Translations under genes and position numbers: made by a program
Assembly: GCF_018882205.1 (NCBI RefSeq)
Contig: NZ_JACVOU010000001.1
Coordinates: 124,001-188,000 of the forward strand
Origin: Polynucleobacter bastaniensis
GTDB lineage: Bacteria; Pseudomonadota; Gammaproteobacteria; Burkholderiales; Burkholderiaceae
Direction: 5' to 3'
Length of the DNA: 64,000 nt
Notes under the pieces: model-generated
Seen by the model: the letters and a program-made list of their open reading frames with translations, nothing else
Told to the model about the DNA's origin: nothing
Database searches by the model: none
Part shown: positions 1 through 8,768 of the stretch, in pieces
Position numbering within the stretch: the first letter of the stretch is position 1
Layout: each line of letters starts with the position of its first letter

Positions 1-1
1 G

Positions 2-1315
2 CGGACACTATCGAATGTCTTTGCGCAAATCAAGCGTGAGTATGTTGAGCCAATTGAAGATAAACAACTGCTAACCGATGCAGTCAAGGGCATGGTGAGC
101 AGTCTTGATCCTCACTCCACCTATCTGGATAAAAAAGACTTCTCTGAAATGCAAGAACAAACCAGTGGCAAGTTTGCTGGTCTTGGTATTGAAATTACCT
201 CAGAGGATGGCGTCGTCAAAGTACTCAATCCGATTGAAGATAGCCCTGCAGCACGTGCTGGCTTGCAAGCTGGTGACCTCATTACGCGCTTAGACGACAA
301 ACCAGTTCGTGGTATGTCGCTAGATAAGGCTGTGCGCACCATGCGTGGTACTCCAGGCACAAAAATTACCTTGACCGTCTTTCGTAAAAGCGAAGAGCGC
401 AGCTTTCCGGTAACCATTACCCGCGCTGAAATTAAAGTTCAATCGGTCAAAGCCAAAATTTTGGATAACAACGTTGCTTGGGTCAGAGTGACGAGCTTTC
501 AAGAGCGCACCATTCCCGATCTTGCCAAGAAATTAACTGAGCTTGCAAATCAAGATCCCAAAATGAAGGGTATCATTCTTGACCTCAGAAACAATGGCGG
601 CGGCTTATTACAAGGCGCAGTCGGTGTTGCTGCTGCTTTCTTACCAGTAGATGCTGTCATCGTTTCGACTAAAGGTCAGACTGCCGACTCTAAGCAGGTG
701 TTTAATGCAACACCGGCGATGTATCGCCTCAGTGAGCCTAGAGATCCCTTAGCTGGCGTACCAGCCATGTATAAAAAGCTACCAATGGTAGTTTTGGTAA
801 ATGCTTATTCAGCATCAGCCTCTGAGATTGTGGCTGGCGCATTGCAAGATTACAAACGTGCAACTATTATTGGTAAAACGACTTTCGGTAAAGGCTCTGT
901 ACAAACAGTTCGTCCGTTAACCAATGATTCAGCATTGAAAATCACTACGGCGTATTACTACACACCAAGTGGTAAATCAATTCAAGCGTATGGCATCAAA
1001 CCTGATATCGCAGTAGATCAAAATAAAGATGGTGATCCCGATGATGTATTGATCACTCGCGAGATCGACAGCGAGAAGCATTTGCGCAACAAGCAATCTT
1101 CAGAAGAAAAGCTAGCCTCTGAACGAGAAAAACGTCGGCTAGAAGAGTTACAACGCATTGAAGAAAAAAATGCCAAGAAGACTCCTGAAGAGAAAGAGAA
1201 AGAAAAATCGAAGAAGCCCGTCGAGCTAGGCGGTGCAGATGACTTCATGCTTACTCAGGCAGTCGCATTTATCAATGGTGAGCCTGTGAAACGCTCCGCC
1301 TCTAAGCTAGAGTAA
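2..1315 (+). CDS. S41 family carboxyl-terminal processing peptidase, 5' truncated by the window edge
   Basis: The reading frame is open from base 2, so the gene starts before the window; 437 codons are visible. The protein is a periplasmic serine protease of the CtpA/Prc family, which trims proteins at their C terminus. A PDZ domain follows the SLDPHS segment (AGLGIEI to the GTKITLTVF strand). The protease core has the family signature SASASEIVAGAL, holding the nucleophilic serine, followed by GKTTFGKGSVQ with the general-base lysine. The C-terminal 90 residues begin with a very charged Lys/Glu-rich stretch, probably a helical linker, and end in a short conserved-looking ADDFMLTQAVAF segment. 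The ThiF-like gene follows 21 bases downstream on the same strand. Function is confident; the exact substrate is unknown. Confidence 0.93.
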   Translation, partial: RTLSNVFAQIKREYVEPIEDKQLLTDAVKGMVSSLDPHSTYLDKKDFSEMQEQTSGKFAGLGIEITSEDGVVKVLNPIEDSPAARAGLQAGDLITRLDDKPVRGMSLDKAVRTMRGTPGTKITLTVFRKSEERSFPVTITRAEIKVQSVKAKILDNNVAWVRVTSFQERTIPDLAKKLTELANQDPKMKGIILDLRNNGGGLLQGAVGVAAAFLPVDAVIVSTKGQTADSKQVFNATPAMYRLSEPRDPLAGVPAMYKKLPMVVLVNAYSASASEIVAGALQDYKRATIIGKTTFGKGSVQTVRPLTNDSALKITTAYYYTPSGKSIQAYGIKPDIAVDQNKDGDPDDVLITREIDSEKHLRNKQSSEEKLASEREKRRLEELQRIEEKNAKKTPEEKEKEKSKKPVELGGADDFMLTQAVAFINGEPVKRSASKLE

Positions 1316-1336
1316 GTTCTCGCATTAAGAATATAT

Positions 1337-2098
1337 ATGAACGATGAGCAGCTGCTTCGCTACTCGCGGCACTTACTACTAGAAGAAATTGATGTTGCAG
1401 GCCAAGAAAAGTTGCTTGGCTCGCACGTCTTGGTTATTGGTGCCGGCGGATTAGGAAGTGCTGCCGCGCCTTACTTAGCTGCAGCTGGCGTCGGAAAAAT
1501 CACGCTAATTGATCATGACCAAGTCGAGCTCACTAATTTGCAGCGCCAAATCATGCATACCCAGAATTCGATTGGCAAGACTAAAGTGGAGTCTGGAAGG
1601 CAATTTTTACAAAGCCTAAATTCCGCCCTCACGATTAACGCAATCGCAGCAAAGGCTTCAGAAGATTTACTCAATACACTCTTGCCGGAAGTGGATCTTG
1701 TTTTAGATTGCACGGATAACTTTGCTACCCGCCAGCTAGTCAATCAAGCCTGTTTTATTCACAAGATTCCACTGGTCTCTGGATCTGCACTCAAATTTGA
1801 TGGTCAACTCAGTGTCTTTGATTTTCGTAAAGAAACCTCACCCTGCTATGCCTGCCTTTTTTCTCCGGAAGAACAATTTGAAGAAGTCAGTTGTGCCAGC
1901 ATGGGCATCTTTTCCCCACTCGTTGGCATTATTGGCTCAATGCAAGCGGCGCAAGCTCTGCAGGTATTGATTGGCTTTGGTCAGCCTCTCGTTGGAAGAA
2001 TGTTGTTGTGGAATGCCATGAATACTCAGATTGATGAGATTCGTGTTGCTCGTAATCCCGCCTGTAAAGTATGCAGCTCCCAACACCAGAAAAATTAA
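1337..2098 (+). CDS. ThiF/MoeB/HesA family adenylyltransferase
   Basis: 253 residues, the usual length for MoeB/ThiF. These E1-like enzymes adenylate the C-terminal glycine of a small sulfur carrier (MoaD or ThiS) for molybdopterin or thiamine synthesis. Visible features are the nucleotide-binding GAGGLG at residues 35-40, the acidic DCTDN motif near 124-128, two CxxC zinc knuckles (C170/C173 and C243/C246) and a cysteine at 186 in SCASMGIFSP, the place of the family's thioester cysteine. There is no rhodanese domain. No mo- or thi- gene lies beside it, so I cannot choose between MoeB and ThiF. Its stop overlaps that of the opposing ptsI by four bases, through the self-complementary TTAA. Confidence 0.88.
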   Translation: MNDEQLLRYSRHLLLEEIDVAGQEKLLGSHVLVIGAGGLGSAAAPYLAAAGVGKITLIDHDQVELTNLQRQIMHTQNSIGKTKVESGRQFLQSLNSALTINAIAAKASEDLLNTLLPEVDLVLDCTDNFATRQLVNQACFIHKIPLVSGSALKFDGQLSVFDFRKETSPCYACLFSPEEQFEEVSCASMGIFSPLVGIIGSMQAAQALQVLIGFGQPLVGRMLLWNAMNTQIDEIRVARNPACKVCSSQHQKN

Positions 2099-3846
2099 GA
2101 GAGCAAATATTCCAATGCTTTGGCCTGCTCTTCGGGCTCATATGCACGAAGAACCCTAGGGGCACGCGCTTTTAATAGCCCTACATTTGCTTTTAATATC
2201 TCACGCTTGACCAACAATAACTGACTGAAGTGCATTGAGAAATCCGTCAGACCGAGTGCAAGCAATAGCTTCGTAAATGCAGGATCGCCGGCCATCTCGC
2301 CACAAACAGCAACAGGCACATCAGCGCGCTTAGCTTGATCAATGATGTTGAATAGCAAATTCAAAATAGCTGGATGCAAAGGATCATATAGGTGTGCCAC
2401 TGCATGATCTGCGCGATCAATTGCCAAGGTGTACTGAATTAAGTCGTTAGTACCAACTGAAAGAAAATCGAATCGATTGATAAATAGTGGCAGCATCAAG
2501 GCGGCTGCAGGGACTTCAATCATTGCGCCAACTTGAATATTGGGATTAAATGCCTGGCCACGCTGATGTAATTGCTGCTTAGCTTTTTCAATCAATCCAA
2601 ATGTTTCATCGATTTCCTTGGCATGAGCCAGCATTGGAATCATGATGCGCGCCTGACCATGAGCCGATGCGCGTAAGATTGCTCTGAGTTGCGTTAAAAA
2701 GATTTCTGGTTCTGTCAAAGACCAACGAATCGCTCGCAAGCCAAGTGGTGAGGTACCTGTTTGAGAGGTATCACCACCTCCACCCAAGGCCTTATCAGCG
2801 CCAACGTCAATGGTTCTAATATTGACGGGTAGACCATGCATTAAATCAACTATGCGACGATATTCTTCATACTGCCGCTCTTCATCAGGTAAGGCTTGCT
2901 TGCGATCCATGAATAAAAATTCGGAGCGGAATAAGCCAACGCCTACGGCACCTAACTTCACTGCCTGAATAGCATCTTCGGGCAATTCAATATTGGCGGA
3001 TAACTCAATCTCGACACGATCAGCTGTTTCTGTCTTGGAATGCTTTAACTGCTTAAGCTTACGGGCCTCTTTTAAGGCTTGAGCTTGTAGTTTTCGATAC
3101 TCGGCAAGAAGTTGTTCATCGGGCGCAACCACGACAACCCCATGTTCTCCATCCAATATCAGCCAATCACCATGACGAATCATTTCACTGGCATGTCGTA
3201 CACCCACTACTGCCGGAATTTCCATACTGCGCGCAACAATAGCGGTATGAGAGGTCTTACCACCAAGATCGGTTACAAACCCCGTAAAAGCGTGATCTTT
3301 AAAACGCAGCATGTCATGAGGAGCAATGTCGTGGGCAACAATAATCGACTCAACACCGATATCGCTTGCAGGCAAAAATTCAGCATCATTTAAAGGATCT
3401 TTTTGCTGAGCATTCAAGGCCTTAATAACGCGCTCTGCCACCTGACGAATATCGTTAGCACGCTCTTTTAAATAGGTATCCTCAATATCTGCAAATTGCT
3501 CTAAAAGGTCATTTAACTCAGTTGTTAAAGCCCATGCTGCATTTAACCGTTGGGTACGAATTAATTTAATGGGCTTTTCAGTTAAGGCAGGGTCAGCCAA
3601 GATCATGCCGTGAACATCTAAGAATGCAGCCATTTCTTGTGGCGCGTCTTTAGGTAGGCCTTGACGTAATTGCGTCAACTCCTGGCGCACCTGCTCAAAA
3701 GCATCTAATAATTTTTGAGCCTCATCTTCTTCGTTGCCAGCTTCAACTAAGTAATGACTAACCTCTAATGCAGCACGCGATATCAGTACGGCCTTCCCAA
3801 TGGCAATGCCCTTGGAGACTGCTATTCCGTGCAAAGCAAAAGTCAT
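2095..3846 (-). CDS. ptsI: Phosphoenolpyruvate-protein phosphotransferase (PTS enzyme I)
   Basis: 583 residues, full length for enzyme I. It takes phosphate from phosphoenolpyruvate and passes it to HPr in the cytoplasm. The phosphorylated histidine is His200 in GGKTSHTAIVARS. The C-terminal PEP-binding barrel shows RSEFLFMDR, the FLSVGTNDLIQY segment and the catalytic cysteine in VAVCGEMAGD near residue 510. It is the last gene of a leftward run gshA-gshB-EIIA-ptsH-ptsI and starts two bases after the ptsH stop. No sugar-specific EIIB or EIIC gene is in the window, so this may be a regulatory phosphorelay or may serve permeases elsewhere. Confidence 0.97.
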   Translation of the reverse strand: MTFALHGIAVSKGIAIGKAVLISRAALEVSHYLVEAGNEEDEAQKLLDAFEQVRQELTQLRQGLPKDAPQEMAAFLDVHGMILADPALTEKPIKLIRTQRLNAAWALTTELNDLLEQFADIEDTYLKERANDIRQVAERVIKALNAQQKDPLNDAEFLPASDIGVESIIVAHDIAPHDMLRFKDHAFTGFVTDLGGKTSHTAIVARSMEIPAVVGVRHASEMIRHGDWLILDGEHGVVVVAPDEQLLAEYRKLQAQALKEARKLKQLKHSKTETADRVEIELSANIELPEDAIQAVKLGAVGVGLFRSEFLFMDRKQALPDEERQYEEYRRIVDLMHGLPVNIRTIDVGADKALGGGGDTSQTGTSPLGLRAIRWSLTEPEIFLTQLRAILRASAHGQARIMIPMLAHAKEIDETFGLIEKAKQQLHQRGQAFNPNIQVGAMIEVPAAALMLPLFINRFDFLSVGTNDLIQYTLAIDRADHAVAHLYDPLHPAILNLLFNIIDQAKRADVPVAVCGEMAGDPAFTKLLLALGLTDFSMHFSQLLLVKREILKANVGLLKARAPRVLRAYEPEEQAKALEYLLS

Positions 3847-3848
3847 CC

Positions 3849-4118
3849 TTATTCGCCCTCACCAAATCGATCATTGATCAATGCAGTTAAAGCCTGCATC
3901 GCCTCATCTTCTTTTTCCCCAACAGTTTCTAAAGTCACCGTACTTCCAATACCAGCGGCCAGCATCATGACACCCATAATGCTCTTGGCATTGATTTGGC
4001 GACCATTGCGAGACAAGAAGATTTCACAGGGAAACTCAGCAGCAAGCTGCGATAGCTTGGCTGATGCTCGAGCATGCAAACCCAACTTATTAATAATTTC
4101 GATTTCAGTAACCGGCAT
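3849..4118 (-). CDS. ptsH: Phosphocarrier protein HPr
   Basis: 89 residues, typical of HPr. It carries phosphate from enzyme I to EIIA proteins. His15 in GLHARASAKL is the phosphorylated residue. Ser46 in KSIMGVMMLAA corresponds to the site that HPr kinase/phosphorylase modifies in organisms that have that kinase; no hprK gene is in this window. The gene lies between the EIIA gene (8-base gap) and ptsI (2-base gap), so co-transcription and coupled translation are very likely. Confidence 0.97.
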   Translation of the reverse strand: MPVTEIEIINKLGLHARASAKLSQLAAEFPCEIFLSRNGRQINAKSIMGVMMLAAGIGSTVTLETVGEKEDEAMQALTALINDRFGEGE

Positions 4119-4126
4119 AACGAATC

Positions 4127-4561
4127 CTATTTTTCTGTAGTGGCTTGTGGGGCTTTAGTACCTAAACGCAAAATGCCATTTTGACCACCTTGAAGCGCTT
4201 TTTGAGCCAGCTCTTCTAGGCCCTCGCCACGATGGGAAATACATCGCATTAGCATGGGTAAATTGAGCCCCGCTAAAACAATAACAGGGGCATTCAAACC
4301 CGAAAGTGGGCCCAGAGCTTCAAGCTTAGACGCCACATTGGCTGGCGTAGCACCCATCACATCAGTCAAAATTAAAACGCCCAGACCCGTATTGACTCCG
4401 TAGGCTGCTTTTAAGACCCGATCGAAACTGACTTTGATATCTTCGTAGGGCGGAACGTCGACAGCCCTCACTCTCTCAGGCGCCACACCAAAAGCATGCT
4501 CAGCAAATCCAAGCATCGCACTTGCTACCGGGGTGTGGGCAACTATGACGATTCCAACCAT
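4127..4561 (-). CDS. PTS EIIA component, mannose/fructose (ManX) family
   Basis: 144 residues forming a single EIIA(Man)-type domain. The N terminus MVGIVIVAHTPVA carries the expected phospho-accepting histidine, His9, at the end of the first strand. The later ILTDVMGATPANVA loop is also characteristic of the family. In Escherichia coli this domain is fused to EIIB in ManX, but here it stands alone with no B, C or D partner nearby. It starts two bases after the gshB stop and precedes ptsH, so it is the probable output of the HPr/EI relay. Its target cannot be read from the sequence; a regulatory role is my inference. Confidence 0.92.
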   Translation of the reverse strand: MVGIVIVAHTPVASAMLGFAEHAFGVAPERVRAVDVPPYEDIKVSFDRVLKAAYGVNTGLGVLILTDVMGATPANVASKLEALGPLSGLNAPVIVLAGLNLPMLMRCISHRGEGLEELAQKALQGGQNGILRLGTKAPQATTEK

Positions 4562-4563
4562 GT

Positions 4564-5505
4564 TTATGCCATTGCCTTTTCAAGCGCCGTTAACCAAAAT
4601 TTGGGTACATCAAATCCACTTTGCTCAGTAATTTCTACAAAACAGGTTGGACTAGTCACATTAATTTCTGTGACGTATGCCCCAATTAAATCTAATCCTA
4701 CCAAGAATAAGCCTCGGGCATTCAAAATGGGAGCCAAGCGCTCCGCAACTTTTCTCTCAGCATCCGTTAGTGGCATTGCCACTCCCTTACCCCCTGCAGC
4801 TAAATTGCCTCGGATTTCACTACCCTGCGGAATGCGAGCTAATGAGAATGGAGCTACCTCACCACCGATCAGGAGCACCCGTTTATCGCCCTGCGCAATC
4901 TCTGGCAAGAATCTCTGCACCATCAAAGTACGTGCGCCATTTTCACCTAAGGTCTCAACAATGCTGGCAAGATTTAAAGCATCAGACCCAACACGAAATA
5001 CACCCATACCACCCATACCATCTAGGGGCTTAATCACAATGTCTTGATGCTCTTGATGAAATACCTCAATCGCACTGAGTTCACGTGTTACTAAAGTTGG
5101 TGGAATAAGTTCCGGAAACTCAGTGATGGAGATCTTTTCGGAATGATCCCGAATAGCAGTTGGATTGTTGAATACTTTCGCGCCCTGTCGAACCGCAGCA
5201 GACAGTAGCCAGGTGGTATTGAGATACTCAATATCAAATGGTGGGTCAGTGCGCATCATGACTGCGTGAAAGCTATTTAATGGGCGATCTTCTACAGCGC
5301 CCAGTTCAAACCATGCGGTACCGCTTGGTTTGATGTCGAGAGACTGGCAGTCTGCCACGACAAAATCTTTTCTCCAAAGGATGTTGCGACTTTCGCAAAA
5401 CCAAAGTTGATGCCCTGCTTCTTGCGCAACTCGCATCATTGCTAAGGTGGAATCTTTACTAACCTTAAAAGACTCCAAAGGATCCGCAATGAAAAGCAGG
5501 TTCAT
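4564..5505 (-). CDS. gshB: Glutathione synthetase
   Basis: 313 residues, normal for bacterial GshB. It joins gamma-glutamylcysteine and glycine using ATP, the second step of glutathione synthesis. The N-terminal MNLLFIADPLESFKVSKDST, the DPPFDIEYL segment, the ATP-grasp loop DGMGGMGVF and the GNLAAGGKG and EINVTSPT motifs are all typical. gshA lies 17 bases upstream on the same strand and the PTS genes follow immediately, so glutathione synthesis and the phosphorelay probably share one transcript. Confidence 0.96.
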   Translation of the reverse strand: MNLLFIADPLESFKVSKDSTLAMMRVAQEAGHQLWFCESRNILWRKDFVVADCQSLDIKPSGTAWFELGAVEDRPLNSFHAVMMRTDPPFDIEYLNTTWLLSAAVRQGAKVFNNPTAIRDHSEKISITEFPELIPPTLVTRELSAIEVFHQEHQDIVIKPLDGMGGMGVFRVGSDALNLASIVETLGENGARTLMVQRFLPEIAQGDKRVLLIGGEVAPFSLARIPQGSEIRGNLAAGGKGVAMPLTDAERKVAERLAPILNARGLFLVGLDLIGAYVTEINVTSPTCFVEITEQSGFDVPKFWLTALEKAMA

Positions 5506-5522
5506 GTCAGTATCCGAATAAA

Positions 5523-6821
5523 TTAAGCAGCTTCAGCATTAGGATCAGAGCGCTCTAGCTCTAAAGAGGCTGCCAGCAAGGCTAGACGAGCGACGACACC
5601 GTATAGATAAAACCGATTTGGCGGTGCGCTACCAGGCTTTGCACCTAAGTCTGGAATAGAGTTTTGTTCAAATGCCAAAGGAACAAAATGCATGCCTGGA
5701 GCATTCAAATTCTCATCAGGGCCGCGGTCAGTATGCACTCGATAGAAGCCACCAATCACGTAGCGATCGATCATGTACACCACTGGCTCTGCAACAGCTT
5801 CATTGACCTTCTCAAAGGTATAGACGCCTTCTTGAATCAAAACGTCACTTACCTCAAGACCTTCCTTTACAACACTCATCTTGTTGCGATCTTTGCGGTT
5901 CAGGTCTTTGAGCTGCGAAGGATCATTCACCACCATGATGCCCATACCATATGTTCCAGCATCCGCTTTGACAACAACGTAGGGTTTTTCTTTAATCCCG
6001 TACTCACGGTATTTCTTAGCAGTCTTCTTGAGAACTTTTTCGACAGCCGCTTGCAATTCTTCTTCGCCCTTGCGCTCATGAAAGTTCACATTAGAGCAAC
6101 TTGCAAAATAAGGATTGATCATCCAGGGATCAATATCAACCACCTTCGCAAACTTCTTAGCAACCTCATCGTAAGCAGCGAAGTGTTTCGACTTACGGCG
6201 GACGTGCCACCCAGCATGCAAACCTGGCAAGAGATACTGCTCATGCAGGCTTTCTAAGATTGTAGGAATGCCTGCCGATAAATCATTGTTGAGCAAAATT
6301 GAGCAAGGATCAAAATCTTTTAAACCAAGACGTTGCTTCTTCAAGCCTAAACGAGATAAAGGCTCCATCAAAAGACGATTACCATCAGGCAAGTCAATCC
6401 AAGTTGGCTTTTTAATTTCATCAGACAAAGTGCCTAAACGCACATTAAGACCTGCTTGACGCAAGATCGAAGATAAACGCGCAATATTCTGTAAATAAAA
6501 AGTATTACGAGTGTGTCGCTCAGGTATCAATAGTAAATTTTTTGCCTCGGGGCAAATCTTCTCGATTGCCGCCATTGCTGCCTGAACTGCTAAAGGTAAC
6601 ATTTGCGGCGAGAGGTTGTTAAAACCACCTGGGAAGAGGTTGGTATCAACTGGCGCAAGCTTAAAGCCCGCATTACGTAGGTCAACTGAACAGCAGAACG
6701 GCGGAGTATGTTCTTGCCACTCAAGCCTGAACCAGCGCTCAATCGTTGGAGTTGCTTCTAATACCTTCGACTCAAGATCGAGAAGGGGGCCGTTTAGGGC
6801 AGTGATGAGATGTGGGACCAT
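5523..6821 (-). CDS. gshA: Glutamate-cysteine ligase, proteobacterial short type
   Basis: 432 residues. It makes gamma-glutamylcysteine from glutamate and cysteine with ATP, the first and usually rate-limiting step of glutathione synthesis. Length and content (RNTFYLQNIARL, KADAGTYGMGIMVV, APGMHFVPLAFE) match the family found in Burkholderiales and acidithiobacilli, not the enterobacterial GshA fold. The ATG at 6821 is preceded by GGTGA at close spacing. Only about 20 bases separate it from a strong terminator hairpin belonging to amt, so its promoter must be very compact or overlap that hairpin. It heads the gshA-gshB-PTS operon. Confidence 0.93.
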   Translation of the reverse strand: MVPHLITALNGPLLDLESKVLEATPTIERWFRLEWQEHTPPFCCSVDLRNAGFKLAPVDTNLFPGGFNNLSPQMLPLAVQAAMAAIEKICPEAKNLLLIPERHTRNTFYLQNIARLSSILRQAGLNVRLGTLSDEIKKPTWIDLPDGNRLLMEPLSRLGLKKQRLGLKDFDPCSILLNNDLSAGIPTILESLHEQYLLPGLHAGWHVRRKSKHFAAYDEVAKKFAKVVDIDPWMINPYFASCSNVNFHERKGEEELQAAVEKVLKKTAKKYREYGIKEKPYVVVKADAGTYGMGIMVVNDPSQLKDLNRKDRNKMSVVKEGLEVSDVLIQEGVYTFEKVNEAVAEPVVYMIDRYVIGGFYRVHTDRGPDENLNAPGMHFVPLAFEQNSIPDLGAKPGSAPPNRFYLYGVVARLALLAASLELERSDPNAEAA

Positions 6822-6842
6822 TTCACCATTGTAAGATTTTTT

Positions 6843-6874
6843 AAAAGAAAGACGCGGAATCCAAGGATTCCGCG
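6843..6874 (-). terminator. Second, distal rho-independent terminator after amt
   Basis: Read leftward there is a perfect 10-bp stem (CGCGGAATCC with GGATTCCGCG, 6853-6874) closed by a two-base loop and followed by TCTTTCTTTT. It lies downstream of the proximal terminator and just upstream of gshA, so it should insulate the glutathione operon from the nitrogen operon. Such a tight loop is unusual; a tetraloop formed by opening one pair is likely. Confidence 0.75.
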
Positions 6875-6877
6875 CTT

Positions 6878-6906
6878 AAAAACCGGGCAGCTAACTAAAG
6901 CCGCCC
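6878..6906 (-). terminator. First, proximal rho-independent terminator after amt
   Basis: Read leftward the stem is GGGCGGC with GCTGCCC (6900-6906 and 6885-6891), containing one G-T wobble, with an 8-base loop. It is followed by GG and TTTTT at 6882-6878. It begins about 20 bases after the amt stop codon and is the expected end of the porin-glnK-amt transcript. Confidence 0.8.
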
Positions 6907-6927
6907 AGTGAGGGGTAAAACAGCTGA

Positions 6928-8391
6928 TTAAGACTCGTAAGCGGACTCACCGTGGGAACTGATATCCAAACCTTCGCGCTCTTCATCTTCCTTAACGCGC
7001 AGGCCAACCACGATATCAACCAATTTGAAGGCGATATAAGAAACCACGCCAGACCAAATTAGAGTAACGATGACGCCTTGGCTCTGAATCCACAATTGGC
7101 TAGCAATGGAGTAGTCAGGGGCTGCAGCATTCGCTACATAATCCCAAATACCTGTTCCACCTAAAGCTGGGTCTGCGAACACGCCAGTTAACAAAGCGCC
7201 CAAGATGCCGCCAACGCCGTGCACACCGAATACGTCCAAGCTGTCATCTGAACCCAATAGCTTCTTGAGACCAGAAACACCCCACAAGCAGATCACACCA
7301 GCAGCAGCACCAATTACGAGGGCACCCATTGGTCCAACAAAACCAGCAGCAGGAGTAATTGCAACTAAACCTGCTACGCAACCAGATGCACCACCCAACA
7401 TAGAAGGCTTACCTTTGAGAACCCACTCAGCAACTGACCAGCTCAATACTGCTGCAGCGGTTGCCAATAATGTGTTTACGAAGGCCAAGGCTGCACTGCC
7501 GTTTGCTTCGAGAGCAGAGCCAGCATTGAAACCAAACCAACCGAACCACAAGAGTGAAGCACCAATCATCACAAACACTAGGTTGTGCGGCTTCATTGCC
7601 TCTTTGCCGTAACCCAAACGTTTGCCGATGACGAATGAACCTACCAAACCTGCGATCGCAGCATTGATATGAACAACGGTACCGCCAGCAAAGTCGAGAA
7701 CACCCTTCTGCCACAACCAACCAGCGCGAGCTGTTATTGCTTCAAGTGATGCAGCGTCTTTGATGTCATCGGGACCAGGCCAGAACCAAACCATATGAGC
7801 GATTGGTAAGTAGCTGAAAGTAAACCACAGAACCATAAACAACACGATTGCAGAAAACTTAGCACGCTCAGCAAATGAACCAATGATCAAGCAGCAAGTA
7901 ATAGTTGCAAACGCAGCTTGGAAGGCCATAAATACATACTCAGGAATCACAATGCCTTTACTAAATGTTGCGGCAACTGAATCTGGAGTCATACCAGCTA
8001 AGAACAAACGATCGAGTCCACCAATGAATGCACCACCTTCAGTAAATGCGAAGCTGTATCCATAGAGGGACCACAACACGGTGATCAACGCAAACACAAA
8101 CATACACTGTACGAGTACAGAAAGAATATTTTTGCTACGTGTTAAACCGCCGTAGAACAAAGCCAAACCTGGCAATGTCATCAAGATTACTAGTGCGGTA
8201 CATACTAATATCCAAGCTGTATCACCTTTGTTCGGAACTAATGCAGGAGCAGCAGCAACTGCAGCTGCAGCGGCAGCGGCAACAGGCTTAGCCTCATCAG
8301 CAAAAGCTGGCGAAGCTACCATGACACTGCTTGCTCCAAAAGCCAAAGCCATTGCGCTTGCAGCTAGGAGTCGTTTCATCCAAGTTAACAT
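6928..8391 (-). CDS. amt: Ammonium transporter, Amt/MEP/Rh family
   Basis: 487 residues from the chosen start. It moves ammonium/ammonia across the inner membrane. The N terminus MLTWMKRLLAASAMALAF is a signal peptide ending near ASPAFADEA, followed by an alanine-rich linker and about 11 membrane helices. Typical segments are ALFYGGLTRSKN, DFAGGTVVHINAA (pore histidine) and DVFGVHGVGGILGAL (second pore histidine). A longer frame upstream would run 57 residues through glnK; I chose the ATG at 8391 because AGAGAGG lies 6 bases before it and because it gives a proper signal peptide. It sits 13 bases after glnK, whose product normally plugs this channel when nitrogen is plentiful. Confidence 0.95.
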   Translation of the reverse strand: MLTWMKRLLAASAMALAFGASSVMVASPAFADEAKPVAAAAAAAVAAAPALVPNKGDTAWILVCTALVILMTLPGLALFYGGLTRSKNILSVLVQCMFVFALITVLWSLYGYSFAFTEGGAFIGGLDRLFLAGMTPDSVAATFSKGIVIPEYVFMAFQAAFATITCCLIIGSFAERAKFSAIVLFMVLWFTFSYLPIAHMVWFWPGPDDIKDAASLEAITARAGWLWQKGVLDFAGGTVVHINAAIAGLVGSFVIGKRLGYGKEAMKPHNLVFVMIGASLLWFGWFGFNAGSALEANGSAALAFVNTLLATAAAVLSWSVAEWVLKGKPSMLGGASGCVAGLVAITPAAGFVGPMGALVIGAAAGVICLWGVSGLKKLLGSDDSLDVFGVHGVGGILGALLTGVFADPALGGTGIWDYVANAAAPDYSIASQLWIQSQGVIVTLIWSGVVSYIAFKLVDIVVGLRVKEDEEREGLDISSHGESAYES

Positions 8392-8404
8392 TTTGAACCT
8401 CTCT

Positions 8405-8755
<351 letters not shown>

Positions 8756-8768
8756 TCAGAGGAAAGAA

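Noticed and set aside
4496..5047. Rightward 183-codon open frame across gshB and the EIIA gene.
   Set aside because: Antisense to two clear genes; composition is low in conserved motifs and it crosses a real gene boundary.
5664..6257. Rightward 197-codon open frame inside gshA.
   Set aside because: It is antisense to a well-supported gene, has no family motif or ribosome site and looks like a codon-bias shadow.
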